A stretch of 11,587 nucleotides of DNA from the NCBI GenBank assembly GCA_023390485.1, contig JAEWCT010000150.1, positions 1-11,587 of the forward strand. The letters are read 5' to 3'. This stretch comes from Pseudomonadota bacterium (GTDB lineage: Bacteria; Pseudomonadota; Alphaproteobacteria; Rhizobiales; Hyphomicrobiaceae). This document shows positions 1 to 7,804 of this stretch, piece after piece. The notes below the pieces were generated by a model, which saw only the letters and a list, made by a program, of their open reading frames with translations, was not told the DNA's origin and did not search any database. Position 1 is the stretch's first letter; each line of letters starts with the position of its first letter. The position numbers and the translations under genes were made by a program.

Positions 1-396
1 GAAAAAGCGACGACCGATATCTGGGACCTGAAGCAGGTGAGGGGCGGGCTCGTTGATCTCGAGTTTATTACGCAGCATATCCAACTCGTCCACGCCCCGG
101 ACCATCCGGGCATTCTCAGTCAGACGACCCTTGTGGCACTCGCGGCCGCTGCCGCCGAGGGCGTCATCAATGAGGCGGACTATCGGCTTCTCTCGGAAGC
201 GGGCGAACTCCTGCACGACCTGACCCAGGTGCTGCGGTTAACGCTCGAAGGCCGGTTTGAGCCGGCGGAAGCCCCGGAAGGCCTTAAGGCGTTACTGGTC
301 CGCTCGGGGGGGACGGCCTCGTTTCCGGACCTGGAAACGAAGCTGCAGCGGACACTTGGCGAGGTCCACGCGGCGTTCAACCGCCTGATTGCATAG
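1..396 (+). CDS. glnE: Bifunctional glutamine-synthetase adenylyltransferase/deadenylase, C-terminal end (partial)
   Basis: This is the last 131 residues of GlnE, open from the left edge of the window to a TAG stop. GlnE adds AMP to and removes AMP from glutamine synthetase in the cytoplasm, under control of PII proteins, so it tunes ammonia assimilation to nitrogen supply. The fragment starts within the hallmark segment of the nucleotidyltransferase repeat: residues 9-14 read DLKQVR and are followed by GGLVDLEF with its acidic residues. The rest is an all-helical tail of the length expected for the C-terminal, adenylylating half. The upstream part is outside the window. The next gene starts 122 bases downstream on the same strand. 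Alternative: the segment also resembles the matching part of the N-terminal repeat, but a stop so soon after it fits the protein's C-terminus. Confidence 0.93.
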   Translation, partial: EKATTDIWDLKQVRGGLVDLEFITQHIQLVHAPDHPGILSQTTLVALAAAAAEGVINEADYRLLSEAGELLHDLTQVLRLTLEGRFEPAEAPEGLKALLVRSGGTASFPDLETKLQRTLGEVHAAFNRLIA

Positions 397-518
397 GCCT
401 TTGCACTCCGGCGACGGATTGTGGCAGGTTATGACGTTCTTGCGATGACCGACACGGATCCGGGGCCTCAGGGCCGCACACATCCGCGGCGTTGAGGCGC
501 GAGGCAGGCTAAACAGGC

Positions 519-1151
519 ATGTCGAGAGGATTTGTGGCGGCGACGAGGACCGACGGCGGTCAAGCTGCTCCGCGGCGGGCGGCCGAGACCCGGACTGACG
601 AAGCTGAGCTTGTTGCCGCTGTCGGCCGCGGCGACGGCGATGCATTTCGCCTGCTGATGGGGCGCCATCTTGGCGGCATTGTCGCCGTGGCGCGCCGGAT
701 GCTGCGGGATGACGCGGAGGCCGAGGATGCGGCGCAGGAGGCGTTCTTGCGGCTTTGGCGTTCAAGCGGAACGCTGGAAATTGGACCGGCGGGCATCAGG
801 CCTTGGCTTCGCCGCGTGGTCTCGAACCTGTGCCTCGATCGCGTCCGCGGCCAGAGCCGGGTGAAGGTCGTTGATGAATTGCCCGAGGTCCCTGAGCCGG
901 CGCGACAGCTGGCGGGCCTCGAGAGCCAGGATACGCAGCGCCGGGTCGAGATGGCGATGCAGAAATTGCCGGACCGGCAACGGTTGGCGCTGACCCTCTT
1001 TCACTTCGAGGGCCTGAGCCAGATCGAGATCGGGCAGGTCATGGGAGTGTCCGACGAAGCGGTTGAGTCGCTCCTCAGCCGGGCACGGCGGCAGCTGAAG
1101 GCAGAACTGAGATCGGATTGGGAGTCGCTGCGTAATGATGGCGAACTCTGA
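519..1151 (+). CDS. ECF-family RNA polymerase sigma factor
   Basis: A 210-residue extracytoplasmic-function sigma factor that should direct RNA polymerase to a small stress regulon. Region sigma-2 spans about residues 30-112, with the core-binding helix around AEDAAQEAFLRLWR (residues 68-81) and the following WLRRVVSNLCLDRVR. Region sigma-4 spans about residues 140-197, with the DNA-binding helix-turn-helix in LSQIEIGQVMGVSDEAVESLL. There is no sigma-3 region, as expected for ECF factors. The N-terminal 28 residues are polar and not conserved, and the ribosome site before the ATG is weak. A GTG at 534, just after GAGAGGA, is a possible alternative start, although its spacing is short. A predicted anti-sigma gene follows after 20 bases and a membrane-anchored sensor-like gene after that, so this is a sigma/anti-sigma/sensor operon. 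The signal it responds to cannot be read from the sequence. Confidence 0.92.
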   Translation: MSRGFVAATRTDGGQAAPRRAAETRTDEAELVAAVGRGDGDAFRLLMGRHLGGIVAVARRMLRDDAEAEDAAQEAFLRLWRSSGTLEIGPAGIRPWLRRVVSNLCLDRVRGQSRVKVVDELPEVPEPARQLAGLESQDTQRRVEMAMQKLPDRQRLALTLFHFEGLSQIEIGQVMGVSDEAVESLLSRARRQLKAELRSDWESLRNDGEL

Positions 1152-1171
1152 ATGCGGGAGACGGCAGAACG

Positions 1172-1684
1172 ATGTCACGCAATAGTCTAGGCCCCGTAGG
1201 GCTCGACAAACTGGAGGCCGCGCTCGACGCATATGGTGCGGACCGCACGCGATGGCCGGCGCCCTTGCGGCTCGCCTTGTCGGGCCTGATTGCGGGCAAT
1301 AGCGAAGCGCAAAGAATGCTGCGGGACGCCGAGGCTTTCGATCGCCTGCTCGATCAGGCGCCGCAGTATGACCAGAGCCGCCTCGACGGCTTGAGCCAGC
1401 GGATCATGGCGACGGCGGAACGCCAGCCGCGCGTCGTGACGAACCGTTCGAGCGTCGCTCGCGAATCCTCCGGGCGCCCGGCGGCGTGGAGCTGGCAGCG
1501 GCGTCACCATGGCTTCGCCGCAACCGCGCTTGCGGCCTCGTTGGTGCTTGGCGTGTTTGCAGGTCAATTGAATGTGCTGAACTCGAGCGCCGACGCCCTT
1601 CTCGGCGGCAACGTGAACGCCAGCAGCACCCGAATTGCGCAGTCAGACGATGCTGATGTTTTGCTGGATGAGGATCTACTGTGA
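1172..1684 (+). CDS. Single-pass membrane protein, probable anti-sigma factor of the adjacent ECF sigma
   Basis: A 170-residue protein with a soluble N-terminal part, one predicted membrane helix at about residues 114-131 (GFAATALAASLVLGVFAG), and a 39-residue acidic C-terminus likely to face the periplasm. Basic residues before the helix (QRRHH) support an N-in orientation. The cytoplasmic part has helical segments (LEAALDAYGADRTRWPAPLR and AQRMLRDAEAFDRLLDQAP). I do not see the zinc-binding HxxxCxxC motif of ZAS-type anti-sigmas, so it would be a non-ZAS type. The anti-sigma role is inferred from position, directly behind the sigma gene, and from topology. Its stop overlaps the GTG start of the next gene (GTGA), which suggests translational coupling and a stoichiometric complex. 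Sequence alone does not prove binding to the sigma factor. Confidence 0.72.
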   Translation: MSRNSLGPVGLDKLEAALDAYGADRTRWPAPLRLALSGLIAGNSEAQRMLRDAEAFDRLLDQAPQYDQSRLDGLSQRIMATAERQPRVVTNRSSVARESSGRPAAWSWQRRHHGFAATALAASLVLGVFAGQLNVLNSSADALLGGNVNASSTRIAQSDDADVLLDEDLL

Positions 1685-2193
1685 CGGTCGAAGTGAATAA
1701 ACTTGCGCCAGGTCGCCCGGGATACCTCTATCCGGCCCTCATCGCGTCGCTCGCACTGACCCTCTTGTTCGTCGGCTTGTTTGCCGCCGCTGCCTGGCAT
1801 CATTTCGAGAAAAGCCAGTCCGCCAACGAGCCTGGTCTGTTGGCCTTCGTGAGACAGCTACCTGAAAACCGTCAGGACACGGTCAGAAACGAGATCGCCG
1901 CCGCGCGTGCGGCAATGAAGGACCTGCGAGCCAACGTCAGAAAATCATGGATCGACGCCAATGCGATGTTGACGGAGGAGCCGTTCGACAAAGCGAAGTT
2001 TGTGGCCGCGCTGGCGCAACTGCGAGAGACGGAGAACGTCTATAAGACGGCTCTCAACAACGCCTTGGCGGAAACGGCCGCAAGCCTCAGCCCCGAGGAA
2101 CGGAAAATTTTGCAGTCATGGCGCGAGAAGCGCCGTCCAAACGTACTGAGATCGCAAGGCGAGCCTGCAAAGGACGGCGCCAAGCCGGACTGA
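1681..2193 (+). CDS. Membrane-anchored periplasmic Metal_resist-like (CnrX/ZraP-type) sensor protein
   Basis: A 170-residue protein with one N-terminal membrane helix (about residues 16-38) and a periplasmic, largely helical domain. That domain has the hairpin pattern of the heavy-metal sensor family: PGLLAFVRQLPENRQDTVRNE, long helices around residues 65-97 and 104-135, then LSPEERKILQSWREKRRP. In the cnr system of Cupriavidus, such a protein (CnrX) controls an anti-sigma/sigma pair in response to metal. The gene order here suggests the same logic. The start is GTG, overlapping the previous stop by four bases. Beyond the HH pair at the membrane border (40-41) the periplasmic part has no His or Cys and very few Met, so ordinary metal binding looks doubtful. 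It may sense envelope stress or another cue. The C-terminal tail is polar and probably disordered. Confidence 0.75.
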   Translation: MTVEVNKLAPGRPGYLYPALIASLALTLLFVGLFAAAAWHHFEKSQSANEPGLLAFVRQLPENRQDTVRNEIAAARAAMKDLRANVRKSWIDANAMLTEEPFDKAKFVAALAQLRETENVYKTALNNALAETAASLSPEERKILQSWREKRRPNVLRSQGEPAKDGAKPD

Positions 2194-2203
2194 ATAGCGG
2201 CGC

Positions 2204-2220
2204 GGCTGCCTCAGGCAGCC
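2204..2220. terminator. Short hairpin between convergent genes, possible bidirectional terminator
   Basis: A perfect inverted repeat, GGCTGCC-TCA-GGCAGCC, sits 10 bases after the sensor-like gene's stop. Its loop is the TGA stop codon of the oppositely oriented kinase gene. The 7-bp GC-rich stem lies exactly between two converging genes, where a shared terminator would be useful. There is no T-tract on either side and the loop is only three bases, so intrinsic termination is not assured. Confidence 0.35.
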
Positions 2221-3239
2221 AGGAAGAGATCGTGCTGTGCCGCTGGGAGCAGACGCACGGTCCATCGGCGCTCGCCGTCGGCCGCGGATGTCGTAAGTTC
2301 CGCACCCGAAAGCTCCGAGAGCGTGCGCGCCAGGATCATGCCGAAGCCATCCTCGCGCGTCGCATCAGTCTTGGCGGCGCGAATGACGAGCGAAACATCG
2401 ATCGCGCCCGGCCGAAATTTTGTTTCGATCCGAAGCGCGCAATCCGATGCGCCGTTACGGACGGCCTCGCTGATGAGATTGATCAGCAACTGCCGCATGG
2501 CCTGATGGTCGCCGAGAATATCGCAGCCGGCGTCAATGTCCCTGACGAGTGAGATGGAACGCGCAGCAAGGTCGGGCGCCGCGAAGGCGCATGCTTCATC
2601 GAGAACAGCCGTGAGGCGGCTGGTCTGACGGCCCTGGCATTCGGGAGCCGTCAGCAGTGCCGTGATCGCGAGCGCATCCTCGGCGCTTTTGAGCAGGATA
2701 CGGCCGCTCGCATGAATGTCCCGGGCGTAAGGGCCGTAGTTCGAACCAAGCGGACCGAAAACCTCTTTCGTCATGATCTCCGAGAAGCCGAGCACCGCGT
2801 TGAGCGGCGTCCTGAGTTCGTGGCTCATGTGCGCGGTGAGTTTCGCCCAGGCCGCCCGATCGAGAGCGGCGTCAGCAGCGCCGGCTCCGAAAAGTTCCGG
2901 CAGGCGAACTTGCCCGCCGCGCGCGTCGAAGGTCGACGGCGGCGAAGAGTTTTGCGGATCGCGCAGAGGGCGCTTGTCATGCTGCCTGGAACCCTGCGCC
3001 GGGAGCACGACCACCATCGCGGCTAGGCCGGCGCCTACAACGAACAGCAATGTCGAAAGTTGATCCGGGTCGAGCTGCGGAACAACCGCGCCAGCCCCTG
3101 TGAGAAGACCGGCAAACAGCAAAATCAGTCCGCGCCGCGAGAAGGTGGGCCCGTTCACCGCCTCGCCGGCAGACTGTTGCCGCGAGCCATTGAAGCCGGC
3201 AAAGCTCTCCCGTTGAGGAACGGACCAAGTCCGAGCCAT
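2211..3239 (-). CDS. Membrane-anchored sensor histidine kinase with PdhS/PleC-type HisKA and degenerate ATPase domain
   Basis: A 342-residue protein. Two membrane helices lie at about residues 36-55 and 62-80, with almost no periplasmic loop and no recognisable sensor domain. The HisKA helix has phosphoacceptor His140 in HELRTPLNAVLGFSEIM, followed by FGPLGS and YARDIHASGR. This combination is typical of the alphaproteobacterial PleC/DivJ/PdhS group, whose partners are DivK/PleD-like receivers. The C-terminal ATPase domain is poor. In the N-box (LINLISEAVRNGA, 252-264) the usual second Asn is Glu258, and no DxGxG box is visible before the GFGMILARTLSELSGAEL segment. It may therefore act as a phosphatase or a pseudokinase. 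The ATG at 3239 was chosen because AAGGA lies seven bases upstream; a longer in-frame reading to 3323 lacks this. No receiver gene is adjacent. It converges with the sigma operon. Confidence 0.82.
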   Translation of the reverse strand: MARTWSVPQRESFAGFNGSRQQSAGEAVNGPTFSRRGLILLFAGLLTGAGAVVPQLDPDQLSTLLFVVGAGLAAMVVVLPAQGSRQHDKRPLRDPQNSSPPSTFDARGGQVRLPELFGAGAADAALDRAAWAKLTAHMSHELRTPLNAVLGFSEIMTKEVFGPLGSNYGPYARDIHASGRILLKSAEDALAITALLTAPECQGRQTSRLTAVLDEACAFAAPDLAARSISLVRDIDAGCDILGDHQAMRQLLINLISEAVRNGASDCALRIETKFRPGAIDVSLVIRAAKTDATREDGFGMILARTLSELSGAELTTSAADGERRWTVRLLPAAQHDLFLAA

Positions 3240-3246
3240 CTCGAAT

Positions 3247-3251
3247 TCCTT
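3247..3251 (-). promoter_or_regulatory. Ribosome binding site deciding the kinase start
   Basis: On the minus strand AAGGA stands seven bases before the ATG at 3239. It favours this start over the in-frame upstream extension. Confidence 0.6.
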
Positions 3252-3389
3252 CGCTGAGTTTTGTCTAAGCGCTCGGCCCCCAAAAAGCGTTGGACGATCA
3301 TGTCCTCGAGCGTGATTCGACAATCGCCGATTTGCGACTCACCTGTCGAGGGAGAAAAAATCGCGAAGGAATCAATTTTGTTCCGATGA

Positions 3390-3415
3390 CGGCGGCCTGA
3401 GCATAAGAGCCGCCG
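3390..3415. terminator. Hairpin downstream of pepN, weak terminator candidate
   Basis: CGGCGGC and GCCGCCG form a perfect 7-bp stem around a 12-base loop, about 20 bases beyond the pepN stop in its direction of transcription. There is no following T-tract on the minus strand, so it is at best an imperfect intrinsic terminator. The rest of the 196-base gap between pepN and the kinase (3240-3435) holds no gene I can support. It should contain the kinase promoter, but no convincing -35/-10 pair is visible. Confidence 0.3.
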
Positions 3416-3435
3416 GGTGTTGCGGAAATGCTCAG

Positions 3436-6088
3436 TCAGTCCTCTAGCATCCGCGAGACGATCTCGTGGCAATCGCGCGAAATAGAAGCGCTGGAGACGC
3501 GCTTTAGCGCCGCCTTTGCCAAGCCTTTGCGGCCGGGTTCAAGCGCCCGGTAGCTGCGGAATGCGCCGAGCATTCGCGCCGCGACTTGCGGGTTGAACTG
3601 ATCGATTTCGAGCACCTTGTCGGCAAGGAAGTCATAACCCGCACCATCGGCGCGATTGAACTGCAAGGGATTGCCCAACGCGAACGTTCCGATGAGCGCG
3701 CGAACTTTATTCGGCGTCGTGATCTTGAAGAGCGGATGCCGGCAAAGCATCTTGACCTCGTCGAGCACGCTCGGCCGTGGCGACTGAGCCTGTGCAGCGA
3801 ACCACATATCGATGACGAGGTGATCGTCCTTCCAGCGCTGGAAGAAATCCTGAAGGATGTTCTCGCGGCCGGGCGCGTCGAGGCCCGCGATCAGGAACAG
3901 CGCGTGGCATGCGTCGGTCATATTCGAGGCTTTGCGATAATGCGCCTCTACCCGCTTGAAGTCGTCGCCGGTTTCGCGCGTCGTCAGCAGCGTCAGCGCC
4001 GCATTGCGCAATGCGCGCCTGCCGGCGCTTTTGGAGCTGGGTGAAAATTTCTTTTCCCGCGAGGCGTCCGCGTAGAGAGTTTCGAGATCGTCCGCCAGCT
4101 TGTCCCCGACGGTGCGGCTGAACAACCGGTGGGCGTTGTAAATGCCCTCGTGATCGACGCGGCTTGCCTTCTCTCGCGCGATATCCGCAACCGAGGGCAG
4201 CTTCAGCAATTCGGCCTTATAGGCGTCGTCGAGTTCGCTGTCCCGCAAAGCGTAGCGCAACGCATCCGCGAGCTTGGCGGACTTCGCTCCGACAACGGAC
4301 TTCGGCCGCTTGGAGTCGAGCAAGCCGATAATGCTGCGCGTCGTATAGGCGTTGCTCGCCTGCCAGCGATTGAACAGGTCGCTATCGTGATGCATCAGGA
4401 ACGCAAGATCCTGATCCGAGAGCGGCATCGTGATGGTGACCGGCGCCGAGAAGCCGCAGCAGCGACGGAACCGGCCGCGAGGTGACGCCTTTGAATTTGA
4501 AGTTCGTCGTTCGCTCGGCAACGGCCATGACGCCGTCCCGGATCTTGATGCCGCCAGAAACCTCGAGATCCATCTCTTTGCCGTTCTCGCCAAGAAGCGC
4601 CATGCTGATCGGAATGAAATGCGGCTGCTTCTTCACCTTCCCGGGCGACGGCTTCAGCACCTGATGCACGGTGAGCTCGGCGGACTTCTTGCGGCGGTCG
4701 TAGGAGAGATCGCAAACGAGTTCCGGCGTACCGGCCTGAGAATACCAGCGATGGAACTGGGAAAAATCTTCCCCGCTCACATCCGCGAAGCAGGCGATGA
4801 AATCTTCGATGGTCACGGCCTGTCCGTCGTGGCGCTCGAAATAGAGATCCATGCCCTCGCGGAATTTGCGGGGTCCGAGGATCGTCCGCATCATCCGGAC
4901 GACTTCGGCGCCCTTCTCGTAGACCGTCGGCGTATAAAAGTTATTGATCTCGACGTAGCTCTCGGGTCGCACCGGATGCGCGAGCGGTCCCTGGTCTTCC
5001 GGAAACTGCAGCGCTTTGAGCTGCCGCACGTCGGAGATGCGCTGCACGGTCGCGCTGCGCAGATCCGCCGAAAACTCCTGGTCCCGGTAAACGGTCAGGC
5101 CCTCTTTCAGGCAGAGCTGGAACCAGTCGCGGCACGTGATGCGGTTGCCCGTCCAGTTGTGGAAGTATTCATGCGCGACGACGCTTTCGATCGATTCATA
5201 ATTCGCGTCGGTCGCGGTTTCCGGCGAAGCGAGGATCAAGCGATCGTTGAAGATGTTGAGGCCCTTGTTCTCCATGGCCCCCATGTTGAAGTCCGAGACG
5301 GCGACGATATTGAAGACATCGAGATCGTATTCGCGTCCGAACCGCTCTTCATCCCAACGCATGGCGCGCTTCAGGGATTCCATAGCCCAATGCGCGCGGG
5401 GTTCCTTGCCGCGTTCGACATAAATGCGGAGATCGACTTCGCGTCCCGACTGGGTCGTGAAGGTGGAGGCGACGGGGGAAAGATTGCCGCCGACGATCGC
5501 GAAGAGATATGAGGGCTTCGGATGTGGATCGTGCCAGATCGCGTAGTGACGTTCGCCGCCCGCAAGCGTCCCGCGTTCGACCGGGTTGCCGTTCGCCAGA
5601 AGAACCGGCGCCGTCTCGACATCAGCCTCGAGACGGACCGTGTATTTGGCGAGCACGTCGGGACGATCGAGAAAATACGTGATGCGCCGGAAGCCTTGCG
5701 CCTCGCATTGCGAGCAGTAGACACCACGCGAGAGATAGATCCCCTGTAGCGCCGTGTTGCCCTTAGGGTTGACCACCGTCTCGATTTCTAGCGTGAACGG
5801 CTCCTTCGGCGGCGCGAGGATCGTCAGGCTGGTATCATCGACACGATACGATGATGGCTTAAGCTCTTTCCCATCAAGCGTGACGCTTTCGAGTTTCAGA
5901 AGCTCGCCATCGAGACGAAGCGGAACCTTGCCGCTCGCATCTGAATTCGGATTCCGGCGTATGGCCAGTTTCGAGATCACGCGCGTCTTCGACGGCGCGA
6001 GCGCGATGCCGAGGTGGACGGTATCAATCAGAAATTCCGGCGGGCGATAGTCGGCAAGTAGGACTGGCTTGGGATTTTCTGACTTCAT
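3436..6088 (-). pseudogene. pepN: Aminopeptidase N (M1 family), interrupted by a frameshift
   Basis: A zinc metallopeptidase that removes N-terminal residues from peptides in the cytoplasm, read here in two frames. Frame one runs from the ATG at 6088 through codon 545 and then reads out of frame to a stop at 4382. It holds the substrate-binding GAMEN motif (270-274), the zinc site HEYFH (306-310) and the third zinc ligand Glu329 in KEG. Frame two picks up at about 4455 with GFSAPVTITMPL and runs open for 339 residues to the stop at 3436; it is the C-terminal helical domain. Joined, the product is about 885 residues, the normal PepN length. The junction reads CTGCTGCGGCTTC, where family members usually have SLLRGFSAP, so one CG of a CGCG is missing. 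No internal start with a ribosome site exists for the second part. If real, the cell makes a 568-residue protein lacking domain IV. A sequencing or assembly error is equally possible. pepN lies 77 bases after nspC on the same strand. Confidence 0.88.
4450..4462 (-). other. Frameshift site in pepN (apparent CG deletion)
   Basis: On the minus strand this reads CTG CTG CGG CTT C in the upstream frame (LLRL), while the downstream frame resumes with GGC TTC TCG (GFS). Inserting a second CG gives CTG CTG CGC GGC TTC, which restores LLRGF and one continuous frame. A loss of one unit from a CG-CG dinucleotide repeat explains the break completely. Confidence 0.85.
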
Positions 6089-6165
6089 GACTCTCGCCGT
6101 AATGTTTATCGGCGGCCGTCGAACGTCGGCGTGTTAACCGGTATGCGAAAGCCGCCCCCTTGCTT

Positions 6166-7335
6166 CTACCCCAGCCGGTGGCGGAAATCATCGTAGCCAA
6201 ATGACCGAAGTGTCCGCGTCGTGCCATCCTCCTCGAGAGTGGCGAGATCAGGGAGCGGCACACCGTTGAACGTGTTGTTCTTGACGAATGAATATTGCAT
6301 CATATCGGTAAAAATGACCCGATCGCCAACCTTGAGCGGCGTGTCGAAAGAGTATTCTCCGATGATGTCGCCGGTCATGCAGGTCTTCCCGCCAAGGATG
6401 TAGGCGTGGGGCTTTTCGCCGGGCGGCGCGGCGCCGACCACCTCCGGAGTGTAGGGCACTTCCAGAACGTCGGGCATGTGCGTCGAAGCGGAGGCATCGA
6501 GTATGGCGATGTCCTTGCCGTTGTGGTGAATGTCGAGGACGCTGCCGACGAGATAGCCCGTGTTGACGACAAGGCCAGCGCCCGGCTCCAGAACGACGTC
6601 GACTTGAAACTTACTTTTGAACGCCTTGATGGCGGCAATGAGCTTGCCGATATCGTAGCCCGGCTTGTTGATGAAATGCCCGCCGCCGAAATTGACGGTT
6701 TTGACGCGGCGGACATAGTCGCCGAACTCGCGCCCGACATGCTCGATGAGACCCACGGATCCCTCGTGGCCCGACTCGCAGAGAGCGTGTGCGTGGAGAA
6801 TGTCGACTTCATCCCACGGCACACGGTCGAGCGTCTCAGGCGTGGCGCCGAAGCGCGAGTAGGGGGCGCAAGGATCGTAAAGCGCGCCGCCGAGCGTCGC
6901 GTTGGAATAGCCGGGATTGATCCGGATGCCGATTTTGACCTCCGGATGCTTCCTGATCACCGGAAGGTTCTTCGCAATCTGCTCGGGCGAGTTGAAATAG
7001 ATGTGCTGCGCGAGCTTCGTGAGCCGCTCCACCTCGCCGGTCGCATAGGCAGGCGAATAAACGTGCACTTCCTTGCCGAACTCGTCGTGGCCGAGCCGCG
7101 CCTCGTATTCGCCGCTCGCGGTCGTCCCGTCGAGAACGTCGCGCATCAGGGGAAAGGCGGCAGGAAGCGCGAACGCTTTCGTCGCGAGAAGAATTTTAGC
7201 GCCGGTCTCGCGCTTGATCTCAGCAGCGCGTGCGAGATTGCGTTTCAGTGCCGCAACATCGAGAACGTACGCGGGCGTCGCGATCGATTGCGCCCAACCG
7301 AACGAGGCCAATTTCAGTTTTGAATGTTCTGACAA
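6166..7335 (-). CDS. nspC: Carboxynorspermidine/carboxyspermidine decarboxylase
   Basis: A PLP-dependent decarboxylase of the alanine-racemase-fold (group IV) family. It releases CO2 from carboxyspermidine or carboxynorspermidine to give spermidine or norspermidine, in the cytoplasm. The 389 residues cover the family's full length. Visible features are the PLP lysine Lys53 in LLATKAFA, the SxEYEARLG segment near residue 74, the Gly loop FGGGHF (216-221) for the cofactor phosphate, EPGAG (250-254), the catalytic cysteine Cys319 in GKTCMTGD, Tyr348 in MMQYSF, and the C-terminal YDDFRHRLG. The start must be non-ATG: the first Met after residue 1 is Met64, beyond Lys53, and an in-frame TGA lies just upstream of the TTG at 7335. 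GGTGA lies upstream at a long spacing, so the ribosome site is weak. It follows the small membrane protein gene by 31 bases, and the carboxyspermidine synthase lies one gene further upstream. Confidence 0.93.
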   Translation of the reverse strand: MSEHSKLKLASFGWAQSIATPAYVLDVAALKRNLARAAEIKRETGAKILLATKAFALPAAFPLMRDVLDGTTASGEYEARLGHDEFGKEVHVYSPAYATGEVERLTKLAQHIYFNSPEQIAKNLPVIRKHPEVKIGIRINPGYSNATLGGALYDPCAPYSRFGATPETLDRVPWDEVDILHAHALCESGHEGSVGLIEHVGREFGDYVRRVKTVNFGGGHFINKPGYDIGKLIAAIKAFKSKFQVDVVLEPGAGLVVNTGYLVGSVLDIHHNGKDIAILDASASTHMPDVLEVPYTPEVVGAAPPGEKPHAYILGGKTCMTGDIIGEYSFDTPLKVGDRVIFTDMMQYSFVKNNTFNGVPLPDLATLEEDGTTRTLRSFGYDDFRHRLG

Positions 7336-7366
7336 TTCGGGTCACCGGTCGAGTTAGCGAAAGCGT

Positions 7367-7804
7367 TCAAGGCGAGACGCGCACAGGTCCCGCAGTCGAG
7401 CCCGGCCATCTGTAAATGAAAGTCAGATAGGCGAGCGAGACATAGATGGCCCCAAATGCCAAAGTTCCAAGGAGCGCAGATGCCTCATAGAGGGTGAACC
7501 CGTGAAGCCAATCCGGCCGCGCGTTGCCGAAGCCGGAAATCTCGCTCGCGGGGCTCGCAAGTTTCGACCAGGCGTGGTCCGTCCCGATCAGGAGATCGTT
7601 GAGACCGGCGGTCAGTGCGCCCATGAAAGCAAGGCCGCACGTCAGCAAGGTGAAGGCGAGCAAACGGAGCGAGATCGGCGCTTCCCGAAGGAAGAGCCAG
7701 AGCCCCGCGATGTACGCCGAAATCATTCCGAAGCTCACCGAAACGACGGAGACGACGAGGCCCGTCAGCTCGTTCCGGATCGAAAGGATTTCGGCTTCGC
7801 TCAT
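7367..7804 (-). CDS. Small three-helix membrane protein embedded in the polyamine operon
   Basis: A 145-residue protein of no family I recognise. Three hydrophobic stretches are predicted membrane helices: about residues 13-38, 45-70 and 108-130. Between helices two and three lies a roughly 37-residue polar loop with three Trp/His-rich points (DHAW, PDWLHGF). Its ATG shares one base with the preceding stop (TGATG), so it is very likely translated by ribosomes terminating on the synthase gene. It has no separate ribosome site of note. The gene sits between the two enzymes of carboxyspermidine-route polyamine synthesis, so a link to polyamine handling at the membrane is possible but purely positional. 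No transporter motif is visible. A longer in-frame reading upstream overlaps the synthase entirely and is not credible. Confidence 0.8.
   Translation of the reverse strand: MSEAEILSIRNELTGLVVSVVSVSFGMISAYIAGLWLFLREAPISLRLLAFTLLTCGLAFMGALTAGLNDLLIGTDHAWSKLASPASEISGFGNARPDWLHGFTLYEASALLGTLAFGAIYVSLAYLTFIYRWPGSTAGPVRVSP

Noticed and set aside
445..495. A 16-codon leader-like frame before the sigma gene, overlapping a 5-codon frame starting at 431
   Set aside because: No ribosome site precedes either start and nothing marks them as attenuator peptides; frames this short arise by chance.
2118..2552. A + strand frame of 144 codons spanning the end of the sensor gene and the kinase
   Set aside because: It overlaps two supported genes in another frame and has no ribosome site or family features.
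4426..4428. Independent translation start for the C-terminal part of pepN
   Set aside because: The in-frame ATG has no ribosome site, and residues before it (GFSAPVTIT) are conserved PepN sequence, so a frameshift explains the data better than two genes.
4430..5512. A 360-codon open frame on the + strand opposite pepN
   Set aside because: It mirrors the pepN coding frame, which has strong catalytic motifs; long antisense frames are expected in GC-rich genes, and the product has no recognisable family features.
6295..7323. A 342-codon open frame on the + strand opposite nspC
   Set aside because: It is a shadow of the well-supported nspC gene, with an Arg/Val/Asp-biased composition typical of antisense reading.
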